Source of the DNA: Candidatus Wolfebacteria bacterium GW2011_GWE2_44_13
GTDB taxonomy: Bacteria; Patescibacteria; Paceibacteria; UBA6257; UBA9933
Assembly (NCBI GenBank): GCA_001000675.1
Contig: LCHW01000001.1
Span: 222,686-286,685 of the forward strand
Direction of reading: 5' to 3'
Length of the DNA stretch: 64,000 bases
The translations under genes were made by a program, and so were the position numbers. Numbering within the stretch: the first letter of the stretch is position 1; the number at the start of each line of letters is the position of its first letter. The notes under the pieces are model-generated. The model was not told where the DNA came from, did no database searches, and saw nothing but the letters and a program-made list of their open reading frames with translations. Shown here in pieces: positions 56,402 to 64,000 of the stretch.

Positions 56402-56824
56402 ATGCACGTTTTTGCACATCCGTTGACCCAGTGCCTTGTGTGCGCTGTGGGGTTTGGGATCTGGCCGATATTGCGGCAGTATTATGGGCTGCCTGTTGGC
56501 TTGGCGATGAGTATCATGAGTGTGGTGCAGTTTTTTGTAGTACTCGGGTTCTCTAATTTTTCTCCAGCTCCGTTGGTGCAGGGCACTGTTCTGTTTGTGC
56601 TGTTCGGAGCTATTCCGAGCGGAGTTGCCATCTTTTGCTACGGGCTATTGCTTGACCAGGGAAAGGGTGTTGTCACGACATGGCTTCCTGTAATGGCGGT
56701 AATGGTCCCCATTGTTATGGTAATTGGCGGCGTGCTGTTGCTCGGCGAAACGATGACCATGCAAAAAATAATAGGAGTTGGTGTCGCGTGCTACAGCATT
56801 TACTTGTTGAGTACCTCCCCGTAA
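56402..56824 (+). CDS. Half-size EamA-like transporter
   Basis: A 140-residue membrane protein with four to five hydrophobic helices. The last part VMVIGGVLLLGETMTMQKII has the EamA hallmark (LLGE) before the final helix. It is one repeat of the normal ten-helix transporter, as at 18946, and a homodimer or a mixed dimer is possible. It has a good Shine-Dalgarno (AAGGAGG, about 5 nt). A terminator follows. Confidence 0.75.
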   Translation: MHVFAHPLTQCLVCAVGFGIWPILRQYYGLPVGLAMSIMSVVQFFVVLGFSNFSPAPLVQGTVLFVLFGAIPSGVAIFCYGLLLDQGKGVVTTWLPVMAVMVPIVMVIGGVLLLGETMTMQKIIGVGVACYSIYLLSTSP

Positions 56825-56840
56825 TCATTCGGAAAATAAA

Positions 56841-56866
56841 AACGCCTCGACTTCGGTCGAGGCGTT
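56841..56866. terminator. Bidirectional terminator
   Basis: AACGCCTCGAC ttcg GTCGAGGCGTT, between convergent genes. Confidence 0.85.
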
Positions 56867-56877
56867 ATTTTTACACA

Positions 56878-57597
56878 TTACGCATCAGTTTTTCGAATGG
56901 TGATATCGGAGAATCCTTCGCTTTGCTCTACATGAATATGTTGATCGCGGAGTAGATGCAAGAGTGCAAGAAAGAGAACAACAACTTCTTTCTTTGATTT
57001 TTCACTAATAAGATGTCCAAAACTTTTTATTCCGCTGGTTACTTTTGTTAAAATTTCTTCGATCTTCTCCTCGAGTTTTATGATTGTGTTCTCTACCTTT
57101 TTAAATTCCAGTACTGCTTGCTTGAGGGTTTCAAACACAGTCGCCATTGCTCCTTGCATTGCAGTAGGCGTAACTTCTGGAGACGGATAGAAAATAGTAG
57201 GACGACCAAGGAGTAGTGGGCGAGCAATACACGTCTGGTCTCGCTCATAGAGCTCTTTGATGTGTACCATAGCGGGCTTAAATTGATGGTAGAACTTGAG
57301 CCGATGTTCGAGATCTTTAATATCCTCCTCTTCCTCTGTGGATAATTCGAGTGATGGAAGCAACGCCTTTGATTTAATGAGAAGGAGGCGAGAGGCGATT
57401 GCTACGAAGTCCGAAAGAAAGCGAATCTCTGCTTCGTTGCGCTCTTTTCCAGCACTGTTCATTTCTTGCACAAATTTCAAAAAATCATCAGTTACTAGTG
57501 CGAGACTGACTTGTGTGATTTCTAATTTACGCGCCTCGATCATTTCAAGAAGCGTTTCAATGGGGCCGGTAAATTGTGCATTTTTTATTTGATACAT
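56878..57597 (-). CDS. scpA: Segregation and condensation protein ScpA
   Basis: The start is at 57597 (MYQIKNAQFTGPIETLLEMI), giving 239 residues. F-x-GP-x-x-x-LL-x-MI is the conserved kleisin start (SMC-head binding); the LVTDDFLKFVQ helix, ASRLLLIKSKALLP and a C-terminal winged helix (VVVLFLALLHLLRDQHIHVE) follow. It bridges SMC heads with ScpB, whose gene is 12 kb away. Confidence 0.93.
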   Translation of the reverse strand: MYQIKNAQFTGPIETLLEMIEARKLEITQVSLALVTDDFLKFVQEMNSAGKERNEAEIRFLSDFVAIASRLLLIKSKALLPSLELSTEEEEDIKDLEHRLKFYHQFKPAMVHIKELYERDQTCIARPLLLGRPTIFYPSPEVTPTAMQGAMATVFETLKQAVLEFKKVENTIIKLEEKIEEILTKVTSGIKSFGHLISEKSKKEVVVLFLALLHLLRDQHIHVEQSEGFSDITIRKTDA

Positions 57598-57630
57598 TGC
57601 AATAGAAAAACATGAGACCACTAACAGCTA

Positions 57631-58890
57631 TTATAACTCTTTTTTATCGAATAGTGTTGTTAGGGGATCAACGTAGCCGTATTCGCCAGGGTGCCCCGGT
57701 ACGTATCCATAGCACGCATGCGGTTCGCCGGTTGTTTTAAGTGTGCACGCAGTATCGCCTTCTGGATTTTCTAGTACTGGCTTTGTCTTTAATTCAAAGT
57801 GAAGATGGATGTCATCTGGATTTTGGCTTGCACATCCGTCGGTACCAACTTTCCAATTATTCTGACAGCCGTAGGCGCTGTTGCCAACCGTACCAAGGGC
57901 AGACCCTTTTTCTATTTGTGCGCCTTCTGTCGCGGTCGTCGCAATGGATGCAAGATGTGCGTATACGCCATACAATGTTTTCCCTTCGATTATGTGCTCA
58001 ACAATAACTGTTGCGCCCATGCCATGGTCTGCCCCATCATTTTGTTGTACTTTTACTACTATCCCGTCGGTGATGGCGTATGCATTGAGGTCGATTGCAT
58101 CTCTATTGGCAGAAAAATCGACACCGGTGTGTTCGTCGTAATCGAGCATGAGTTTGTCGAGATTACCAGAATAATTCCACGCACTACGTAGCGGACTATT
58201 AAAACGTTGGCGAATCCAAAATTGATCCAAGGCGACGGGTGATTGGAGACCCTCTTTCTCGCTTAATCCATGCGTTGTCTTGTAGATAATTAATTGATCG
58301 CCGCGTTTGAGAAATTCGAATAAGCGTTTTGCAACTTCAGTTTCAAACCGTAGACACCCGCCACTGAATTTTGAGGTTACTTTGGTGCCGTCATCATAAA
58401 AAGGGATTTCATGCATAAAGAAATCCTCCGTAATTTGAATTGCGTACGGCATATTTACAGGGAACAGGGAAGAGCGATGTTTTTCTCTCATAACCCCTAC
58501 ACGAAAATATCCTGTTGGCGTTTGAAACCATACTCCTTCTGGCGATTGATAGGCGACCGGTAGAATTTCTACAATCTTGCCGTTTTCGAAAAGAATCGCT
58601 TTTTGTGTGGTTAGATCGATTTGCAATCCTTTTTGTTCGGTCAATTTAGGCGCTTCAAAACAATATTGCTTGTCAGCCTCATTTTTGAATACAAGCGTTT
58701 CCGCACAAACATTGGGACGTGTATCTGACGGCACCATGAACGGTAGTTGTTTTGAAAGCTCGGCCACTTGTGAGTGCGCGGGGAGTTGCGTAGGAGGTTC
58801 GGGGTAAACCGCTTTGCCAATATTCCATCCACCCCAAAAAAGGAGCGGAGAAGCGACAAGGATTCCGGCGGTTGTTTTGAGGGGTTGCAT
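57631..58890 (-). CDS. Fusion of L,D-transpeptidase (YkuD) and M23 metallopeptidase
   Basis: A 419-residue exported protein: N-terminal signal/anchor (about 6-25), YkuD domain at about 85-210 (QIDLTTQKAILFENGKIVEI, FFMHEIPF, and the catalytic SGGCLRF, where the usual SHGC His is Gly) and a C-terminal M23 domain (HTGVDFSANR, YAHLASIATTATEG, HLHFELKT with the zinc ligands H-x3-D and H-x-H). It could both make 3-3 cross-links or anchor proteins and cut cross-links in peptidoglycan. It is 14 nt downstream of the PEGA gene. Confidence 0.88.
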   Translation of the reverse strand: MQPLKTTAGILVASPLLFWGGWNIGKAVYPEPPTQLPAHSQVAELSKQLPFMVPSDTRPNVCAETLVFKNEADKQYCFEAPKLTEQKGLQIDLTTQKAILFENGKIVEILPVAYQSPEGVWFQTPTGYFRVGVMREKHRSSLFPVNMPYAIQITEDFFMHEIPFYDDGTKVTSKFSGGCLRFETEVAKRLFEFLKRGDQLIIYKTTHGLSEKEGLQSPVALDQFWIRQRFNSPLRSAWNYSGNLDKLMLDYDEHTGVDFSANRDAIDLNAYAITDGIVVKVQQNDGADHGMGATVIVEHIIEGKTLYGVYAHLASIATTATEGAQIEKGSALGTVGNSAYGCQNNWKVGTDGCASQNPDDIHLHFELKTKPVLENPEGDTACTLKTTGEPHACYGYVPGHPGEYGYVDPLTTLFDKKEL

Positions 58891-58904
58891 CAGTGTAATT
58901 GTTC

Positions 58905-60182
58905 TTATTTCTCTATTTGAATTGAATGAATATATTTCTCGTTCGTGAAATATATCGAACTATTTTCTGCGATGTATCGATAATCGGTGAACCCTGTAAG
59001 TACGTTGAATACGTTAAGCGGTTTCCGATCATCTAATTCCGTTAAGAACAGTTCATTTGGATATTCTACAAACAGGTGGTAGGAATCCGCATACCATTGT
59101 ATTGAGTGAATCAATTCTTTTTGCGCAAGTGTAATTGAGATACTGTCGCCCTCTTTTTTGCGAATATCCCCATTAAACTCTTCGATGAATTGAATTGTTA
59201 TCGTGCCGTTTTGTTGCACTATTGCGAGCTTCTTTCCATCGGGAGAGAAGGTGAATGATTTTACGCCTTCGGCGATGCGGGTGAGCACCTCTGTTTTTGG
59301 GGTAAAGAGAAACAACCCATTTTTAACATCGGTAAATGCAATTGCGCCTCCACTGCCCGTTGTTCCGATTGCGGTTATGTACGTTGTGGTCGCGATTTGT
59401 TTGTTTAATCCGTCGAGCGCAGTTTGTGTTTTAAATATAAGATTAAGAGAAGAAACTTCTTGGCGATGTTCCTTGGTTGTTTGCACGCTGATAATCGTCG
59501 AGTCTTTCATTCCCCATGTTACGACTGATCCTTTTGCTAATGATTCGATACTCTTCTTTTCTGAATCAAAGAGTTTAAAGCCCGCGCTGTCTTCGATAAT
59601 AAATTGCGTGGGCTTAAAAGGGACAAAAGCGATTTTTCGTATTTTTTGCCCGCGTTGTGCGTTCGTAACTGCCATCGTTAAGTTTGTAGTGCTTGAGGCA
59701 TTCGCTTTATCGTACAGATAATAGATACCTGTACGGGTATCTTGTAAAATCATTTTATTTGCAGCCTGGTGCGTATCTACGAATTGCATTCCTTTTGTGG
59801 GTGCAATAACCGTTGGTTCGAGCACTTCCGGAATAAGCTGTGCATTTAAAATTTCTTCAACAACTGACGGCTTTACAGTAAGTGTTTTATAGTAGGGTTG
59901 GTATCCCTCTTTTGTAATTTCTACTCGATATATTTTGGGAAGAAGGTTTGAAATAAGCGTACCACTTTGTATGATACCCGCTTCGTCCTCGTATAGCTTA
60001 TCGTTTATTTTGATCGTAACGTCTCGGACGTTTGCCTTGATATAAATTGCACCAATTTTTTGGATGGTTTTCGTTTCAAGATCGATGCGCCATCCGGAAG
60101 AGTAGAGAAGGACCCCTGTTCCTGCGATGAGGAAGATAAGAACAAATGTATAAAATAGAATAAGTCGGGTGCGATGAGGCAT
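58905..60182 (-). CDS. PEGA-domain membrane protein with beta-propeller-like C-terminus
   Basis: The start is at 60182 (MPHRTRLILFYTFV), giving 425 residues. TM helix at about 8-30, a PEGA domain (TIKINDKLYEDEAGIIQSGT, LPKIYRVEITKEGYQPYYKT) and a long beta-rich region with WD/TolB-like repeats (SFTFSPDGKKLAIVQQ, IHSIQWYADSYHLFV). PEGA domains sit on the outside of the cell and may touch the wall. It precedes the LDT-M23 gene on the same strand. Confidence 0.82.
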   Translation of the reverse strand: MPHRTRLILFYTFVLIFLIAGTGVLLYSSGWRIDLETKTIQKIGAIYIKANVRDVTIKINDKLYEDEAGIIQSGTLISNLLPKIYRVEITKEGYQPYYKTLTVKPSVVEEILNAQLIPEVLEPTVIAPTKGMQFVDTHQAANKMILQDTRTGIYYLYDKANASSTTNLTMAVTNAQRGQKIRKIAFVPFKPTQFIIEDSAGFKLFDSEKKSIESLAKGSVVTWGMKDSTIISVQTTKEHRQEVSSLNLIFKTQTALDGLNKQIATTTYITAIGTTGSGGAIAFTDVKNGLFLFTPKTEVLTRIAEGVKSFTFSPDGKKLAIVQQNGTITIQFIEEFNGDIRKKEGDSISITLAQKELIHSIQWYADSYHLFVEYPNELFLTELDDRKPLNVFNVLTGFTDYRYIAENSSIYFTNEKYIHSIQIEK

Positions 60183-60188
60183 AATTTC

Positions 60189-60310
60189 GAACTCGCGTAC
60201 TTGGCGAATTGCTTCGTTGCGGGCCCCAATTGCCTTAATCGTCGTACAAAATAGCACGCCTTTCTCGTCAATTTTCCCGCACCTTGCACTTCATCCAAGT
60301 ACGCGAGTTC
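60189..60310 (+). repeat. Structured 120-bp element, copy D
   Basis: The outer stem is a perfect 16 bp (GAACTCGCGTACTTGG). Box 1 GTTGCGGGCCCC, box 2 TTCCCGCACCTTG; GCGGG/CCCGC and CAATTG/CAATTT inner pairings. It lies between the divergent PEGA gene and murA, 66 nt before murA. Confidence 0.75.
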
Positions 60311-60376
60311 TCGGGGCCCTCTTTGATTTAGTAATATATATGTTATAGTATAAAAATACGATTTAAGCAACTATTT

Positions 60377-61675
60377 ATGCGGTTTATTGTCAACGGAGGA
60401 AAAATATTACGAGGAGAAATAGAGGTGAAAGGTTCAAAGAATGCTGCGACAAAAATGATGATCGCATCGCTTCTTACGGACGAAGAATGCATATTGGAAA
60501 ATTTTCCGTCTATAGGCGACACGGAAATAACAAAAGAGCTATGTGAGCACATCGGAGCGACGGTTACCGTTTCAGGTTCGACTGTGCGTTTGCATACGCC
60601 CACGATCAAAAGTCATCAGGTAACCCAATTAACCCGTCGGAATCGTATCCCGATTCTTGCGCTTGGACCATTGTTGAGTCGCGTAGGCAAAGCTGAAGTC
60701 CCTGTGTTGGGGGGCGACAAAATTGGTGCGCGTCCTGTTGATATTCATCTTGATGGATTGCAACAGCTTGGTGCACGAATTACACAAGACGAGCATTATT
60801 TTTATGCGAGTGCACCGGAAGGATTAAAAGGTGCAACAATCCGTTTGCGCTATCCAAGTGTGGGCGCAACTGAAAATATTATCTTAGCATCAGTGCTTGC
60901 GAAGGGGCGCACTGTTATTTATAACGCTGCGGTTGAACCTGAAATTATGGACATCATTTTGCTCTTGCAAAAGATGGGTGCGATTATCGGTCTTGGTTCT
61001 GACCGAACAATCTATATCGAAGGAGTTGAGAAGTTGCACGGTGCTCGACATCGCATTCTTCCTGATCGCAACGAAGCTACTTCCTTTGCGTGCCTCGGCT
61101 TGGCATTTCCAGGGAATGAAGTAAAGGTAAAAAATGCCGTACAAAAAGACCTTATTACGTTTTTAAATGCAGTGCGTAAAATTGGCGGTGAATATCGCAT
61201 TGAAGATGACGGGATTACATTCTTCCGAAAAGGCGCGCTCGTTGCCAGTGAAGTCGAAACCGACACCCACCCTGGATTCATGACTGATTGGCAGCAACCC
61301 TTTCTTATCTTGCTCACGCAAGCCGTAGGAACGTCTGTTATGCACGAGACGGTATACGAAGACCGGTTTGGCTATACGGAAGAATTAAATGCAATGGGGG
61401 CAAATATTTCTATATTTTCTAAATGCTTAGGCGAGTTGCCGTGTCGCTATAATGGGCAGGGGCATCCTCATAGCGCCATTATTTCTGGTCCGACGCCATT
61501 GCATGGTATACAGCTAAAAGTGCGTGATTTGCGTGCTGGAATGGCGCATTTAATTGCTGCGCTTGTTGCTGAGGGCGAAACGATTATTGATGGTATTGAG
61601 GAGATTGATCGAGGGTATGAAGATCTGGATACTAGACTTATAGCCCTTGGAGCTGATATAAAGAGAGTAGATTAA
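60377..61675 (+). CDS. murA: UDP-N-acetylglucosamine 1-carboxyvinyltransferase
   Basis: The 432-residue protein has the EPSP-synthase-like double fold and catalyses the first committed step of peptidoglycan synthesis. Motifs: GSKNAATKMMIASLLTDE near the start, ALGPLLSRVGKAEVPVLGGD with the active-site loop, then KIGARPVDIHLDGLQQLG and a C-terminal RDLRAGMAHLIAALVAEG. The catalytic-loop residue at 114 is Asp instead of the usual Cys115, a known natural variant that is resistant to fosfomycin. Structured element D lies in the leader. Confidence 0.95.
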   Translation: MRFIVNGGKILRGEIEVKGSKNAATKMMIASLLTDEECILENFPSIGDTEITKELCEHIGATVTVSGSTVRLHTPTIKSHQVTQLTRRNRIPILALGPLLSRVGKAEVPVLGGDKIGARPVDIHLDGLQQLGARITQDEHYFYASAPEGLKGATIRLRYPSVGATENIILASVLAKGRTVIYNAAVEPEIMDIILLLQKMGAIIGLGSDRTIYIEGVEKLHGARHRILPDRNEATSFACLGLAFPGNEVKVKNAVQKDLITFLNAVRKIGGEYRIEDDGITFFRKGALVASEVETDTHPGFMTDWQQPFLILLTQAVGTSVMHETVYEDRFGYTEELNAMGANISIFSKCLGELPCRYNGQGHPHSAIISGPTPLHGIQLKVRDLRAGMAHLIAALVAEGETIIDGIEEIDRGYEDLDTRLIALGADIKRVD

Positions 61676-61696
61676 TTTAAACAGGCATTACACTTC

Positions 61697-62704
61697 ATGT
61701 TTACGAGAAAAATTGGAATCGATTTAGGAACAGCAAATACAATTGTGTTTGTTGAAGGAAAAGGATTTGTGATTAACGAGCCAACCATCGTTGCTTTGAG
61801 CGTCCCTGATAATACCGTTTTGGCTGTAGGAAAGGAGGCTAAAGAAATGATCGGGAGAACGCCGAGCGATATCGTGGCGTATCAACCATTACGAGAAGGT
61901 GTTATTGCTGACTACTACATCACAAAGGTGATGTTGAAGTACTTTATTACCAAAGCAATTGGTTCGTTTAACGTTTTTAAACCCGATATTGTTATTTCTG
62001 TTCCTGCAGGTATTACGCAAACAGAACGTCGTGCGGTTATTAATGCCGCAAAAGAAGCGGGTGCGCGCGAAGCATATATTGTGCGTGAACCGATGCTTGC
62101 TGCATTGGGGGCAGGCATTCCTATTAATTCACATGCGGGGAATATGATTGTTAATATCGGTGGAGGTACTACGGAAACCGCCGTGGTTTCGCTGGGCGGT
62201 ATTGTATCGTGGGCAAGCTTACGTGTTGCAGGAAATAAGTTTGATGCCGCAATCGTCGACTATATTAAAAAGAAATATGCGCTTTCAATTGGGCAGCAAA
62301 CGTCCGAGGCAATTAAAATCCATATCGGATCGGCATTGCCGACTAAAGATAAGCGAACAATGGAAGTTCGCGGACGTGATTTGATTACTGGATTGCCTAA
62401 AGATATTATTGTTACTTCAAATGAAGTTGCTGAAGCAATTCATCCATACCTGCTCGACATTGCGAGCGAGGTACAGAATGTATTTAACGAAACGCCTCCC
62501 GAGTTGGTTGCTGATGTTATGGAAAAAGGAATTATTATCTCAGGTGGTGGTGCGCAAATTCCGCATCTAACCGATTTTTTGAAGCGTATGCTGGGTGTGA
62601 ATGCGTATGTTGCAGAAGATCCTCTCTTTTGCGTAGCAAAAGGAGCGGGTCTTATTTTGACGCATTTGGATGTGTATAAGAGGACGTTGCTCAACAAGCG
62701 ATAA
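61697..62704 (+). CDS. mreB: Rod-shape determining protein MreB
   Basis: A 335-residue actin-like filament protein that directs wall synthesis. KIGIDLGTANTIVFVEGKG, MIVNIGGGTTETAVVSLGGI and IIISGGGAQIPHLTDFLKRM are the three nucleotide-binding motifs. Usual length. It follows murA by 21 nt. mreC/mreD are not next to it; a structured region follows. Confidence 0.95.
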   Translation: MFTRKIGIDLGTANTIVFVEGKGFVINEPTIVALSVPDNTVLAVGKEAKEMIGRTPSDIVAYQPLREGVIADYYITKVMLKYFITKAIGSFNVFKPDIVISVPAGITQTERRAVINAAKEAGAREAYIVREPMLAALGAGIPINSHAGNMIVNIGGGTTETAVVSLGGIVSWASLRVAGNKFDAAIVDYIKKKYALSIGQQTSEAIKIHIGSALPTKDKRTMEVRGRDLITGLPKDIIVTSNEVAEAIHPYLLDIASEVQNVFNETPPELVADVMEKGIIISGGGAQIPHLTDFLKRMLGVNAYVAEDPLFCVAKGAGLILTHLDVYKRTLLNKR

Positions 62705-62972
62705 TAATCTTTTCGTACTTTTTCAAAAAAGTACTGCAAAAACTTCGAACCAGAAATATTTCGGGGTCGCCTCCAAAACGGCTGAAGCTCGGAACTCGTA
62801 CGCCAAGGGTAGGCGCACTCAAACACCGAGCTTCTTCCGATATTTTTCCAGCGCCCTTAATCCGAAATATTCCCATGTTCGGAGAATGCAGGTAAATTTG
62901 GTTGCTGGGGCAATTTTTCCTCGACCATTTTATCCGCCATTTTCACAGGCTCGCACATAAAATATTTTTCAC
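62705..62972 (+). other. Gene-free structured region after mreB
   Basis: A 268-base gap. It starts with a GTACTTTTT/AAAAAGTAC hairpin (62715-62734), then a nested palindrome (62746-62884): outer arms around GAAATATTTCGG/CCGAAATATTCC, inner GAAGCTCGG/CCGAGCTTC and CGCC/GGCG. Its GGG-GCGCCC region and TTTCCAGCGCCCTT resemble box 2 of the 120-bp element family, so it may be a diverged member. Confidence 0.5.
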
Positions 62973-63386
62973 ATGAGCTTTAGTGATTTTGATAAAATTA
63001 AAGAGAAGGATACTATATTGCTTTTATTCGGAATTCTTTTTCTGGTTGCCCCAGGAATTCTAGAGTTTTTTGTCTATTATCGAAGTATTTTTATAGATGT
63101 GAATATTGTAAAATTGCTACTACTGGCTATTTCGTTAGTGCTTCCCGCTAGCTTTATCTACACGTTAGTACTTTTTGAAAAAAATAAAGCAAGGGAAGAA
63201 AATGATTTATTCGTAGCCTTTGTATTATCCTCAGTATGTTCAGGATTGATAAATTATTGCGCACTTGTAATTGCTTATTTTGCAAATTTTTCCTTTAGGC
63301 AATTTATCGAAATTCTTTTTGCAATTCAAATAATAATATTTTTCCTATTAATTTGGATTAGGATGGATAGTAAAAAAAGTGAATAA
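62973..63386 (+). CDS. Four-helix membrane hypothetical protein
   Basis: A 137-residue protein with four hydrophobic segments (about 13-33, 43-62, 77-99, 106-128) and charged ends. No family is recognised. It is directly followed by the HD-domain gene, whose likely start lies 2 nt after its stop, so the two are co-transcribed. Confidence 0.6.
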   Translation: MSFSDFDKIKEKDTILLLFGILFLVAPGILEFFVYYRSIFIDVNIVKLLLLAISLVLPASFIYTLVLFEKNKAREENDLFVAFVLSSVCSGLINYCALVIAYFANFSFRQFIEILFAIQIIIFFLLIWIRMDSKKSE

Positions 63387-63387
63387 T

Positions 63388-63975
63388 ATGGAACAATTAG
63401 GATTAAGCTATCAACAAGCACAGGATTTGGTTGGTGTATACAATACTGACGCGGGGACACGATTACATGCCCGTGAATCGGAGATTATTATGCGCGCCAT
63501 CGCAAAGCGATTAGGCGAAGATGAAGAAGCGTGGGGAATTATTGGACTACTCCATGATATCGATTGGGATTTAACAAAAGAAAATGCACAAGAGCATTGC
63601 ATCAAAGCGCAGGACATATTACGAGAAGCGGGTGCGAGCGAATTTCTTATCACGACTATTATTTCGCATGGATATGGGCTTGCAGTAATTCCGCAATTAC
63701 GAGATCGCCAACGAACAACTACGATTGAACATTGTCTTGTTGCCGCAGAAACGTTGACGGGTTTGATAGTTGCTTCTGCTCTTATGCAACCGGATAAAAA
63801 ACTTTCGAATGTTTCGATTGATTCGTTAAAAAAGAAATTTAAAAAAAAAGGTTTTGCGGCGCGCTGTAACCGCGATCTTATTATGGAGTGTGAGCAGGCA
63901 AATATTCCCATCGATGAGTTCTTGCAACTTGGATTAGCCGCGTTGCAAGATATTGCTCCAGAACTGGGACTATGA
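63388..63975 (+). CDS. HD-domain hydrolase
   Basis: The start is ATG 63388, giving 195 residues; a GTG at 63379 would overlap the previous gene. HD motif LLHDIDWDL with preceding His in RLHARESEIIMRAIAK and later IISHGYG and EHCLVAAETLTGL. This is the layout of HDIG-type phosphohydrolases (YqeK-like or uncharacterised HD). The substrate is unknown. Confidence 0.82.
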   Translation: MEQLGLSYQQAQDLVGVYNTDAGTRLHARESEIIMRAIAKRLGEDEEAWGIIGLLHDIDWDLTKENAQEHCIKAQDILREAGASEFLITTIISHGYGLAVIPQLRDRQRTTTIEHCLVAAETLTGLIVASALMQPDKKLSNVSIDSLKKKFKKKGFAARCNRDLIMECEQANIPIDEFLQLGLAALQDIAPELGL

Positions 63976-64000
63976 TTGACAAGTAGATGTACTCGGGTTA

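Overview
The window looks like chromosomal DNA of a Patescibacteria/CPR bacterium, most likely Parcubacteria-like. The reasons are the gene content (a compact PilM-N-O-B-T-C-D type IV pilus cluster, a VirD4/TraG-like ATPase, small single-domain transporters, many short membrane-anchored proteins), the tight packing, and the fact that most starts lack a clear Shine-Dalgarno sequence. TGA, TAA and TAG all end genes, so the standard bacterial code applies. No rRNA, CRISPR array or intact transposase gene was seen. One tRNA gene was found: tRNA-Gly(CCC).

Layout. 1-2 kb: accessory DNA with a partial gene, a zinc-ribbon protein, a methyltransferase-like gene and a PhnA-like gene, bracketed by a short palindromic repeat. 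2-6.3 kb: a MacA/MacB-type efflux operon. 6.3-8.8 kb: secreted or anchored proteins, including a Kazal/CARDB protein. 9.5-11.4 kb: a TrmB-like regulator divergent from an orphan substrate-binding protein, with a perfect operator palindrome between them. 11.5-14 kb: a DUF2975-XRE-DUF4153 operon. 14-21.7 kb: GNAT, GreA-like, 3D-domain protein, fmt, def, a GT39-like transferase and small unknowns. 21.8-26.3 kb: bPH2 protein, the DNA-transfer ATPase and ComF. 26.4-37 kb: the type IV pilus cluster. 37-44 kb: leuS (with an extra inserted domain), HtrA, FtsQ-like protein and a CPA2 antiporter. 44-48 kb: AAG glycosylase, Hsp20, scpB, D,D-carboxypeptidase, mraY. 48-50 kb: a palindrome-rich region with GIY-YIG genes, REPs, tRNA-Gly and tRNA-derived fragments. 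51-56.8 kb: gyrB, secE-nusG-rplK, an SDR gene, and a CYTH gene inserted between 44-bp direct repeats. 56.9-64 kb: scpA, an LDT-M23 fusion, a PEGA protein, murA, mreB, and an HD hydrolase.

The genes serve envelope building and division (mraY, murA, mreB, FtsQ-like, carboxypeptidase, LDT-M23), surface attachment and DNA uptake or transfer (pilus cluster, ComF, VirD4-like ATPase, secreted adhesin-like proteins) and core information processing (leuS, fmt, def, gyrB, nusG, rplK, scpA, scpB).

The most unusual signal is a family of uniform ~120-126 bp structured elements at 22701, 28997, 53062 and 60189. They share two conserved boxes, but each copy has a different, still self-complementary outer stem and (between subtypes) different paired inner helices. 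All lie just upstream of a plus-strand gene (the DNA-transfer ATPase, pilB, secE, murA). Related or analogous structured palindromes precede leuS, the D,D-carboxypeptidase gene and the gene after mreB. The covariation points to a selected structure, either an RNA leader element or a folded-DNA recognition site, that I cannot assign to a known family.
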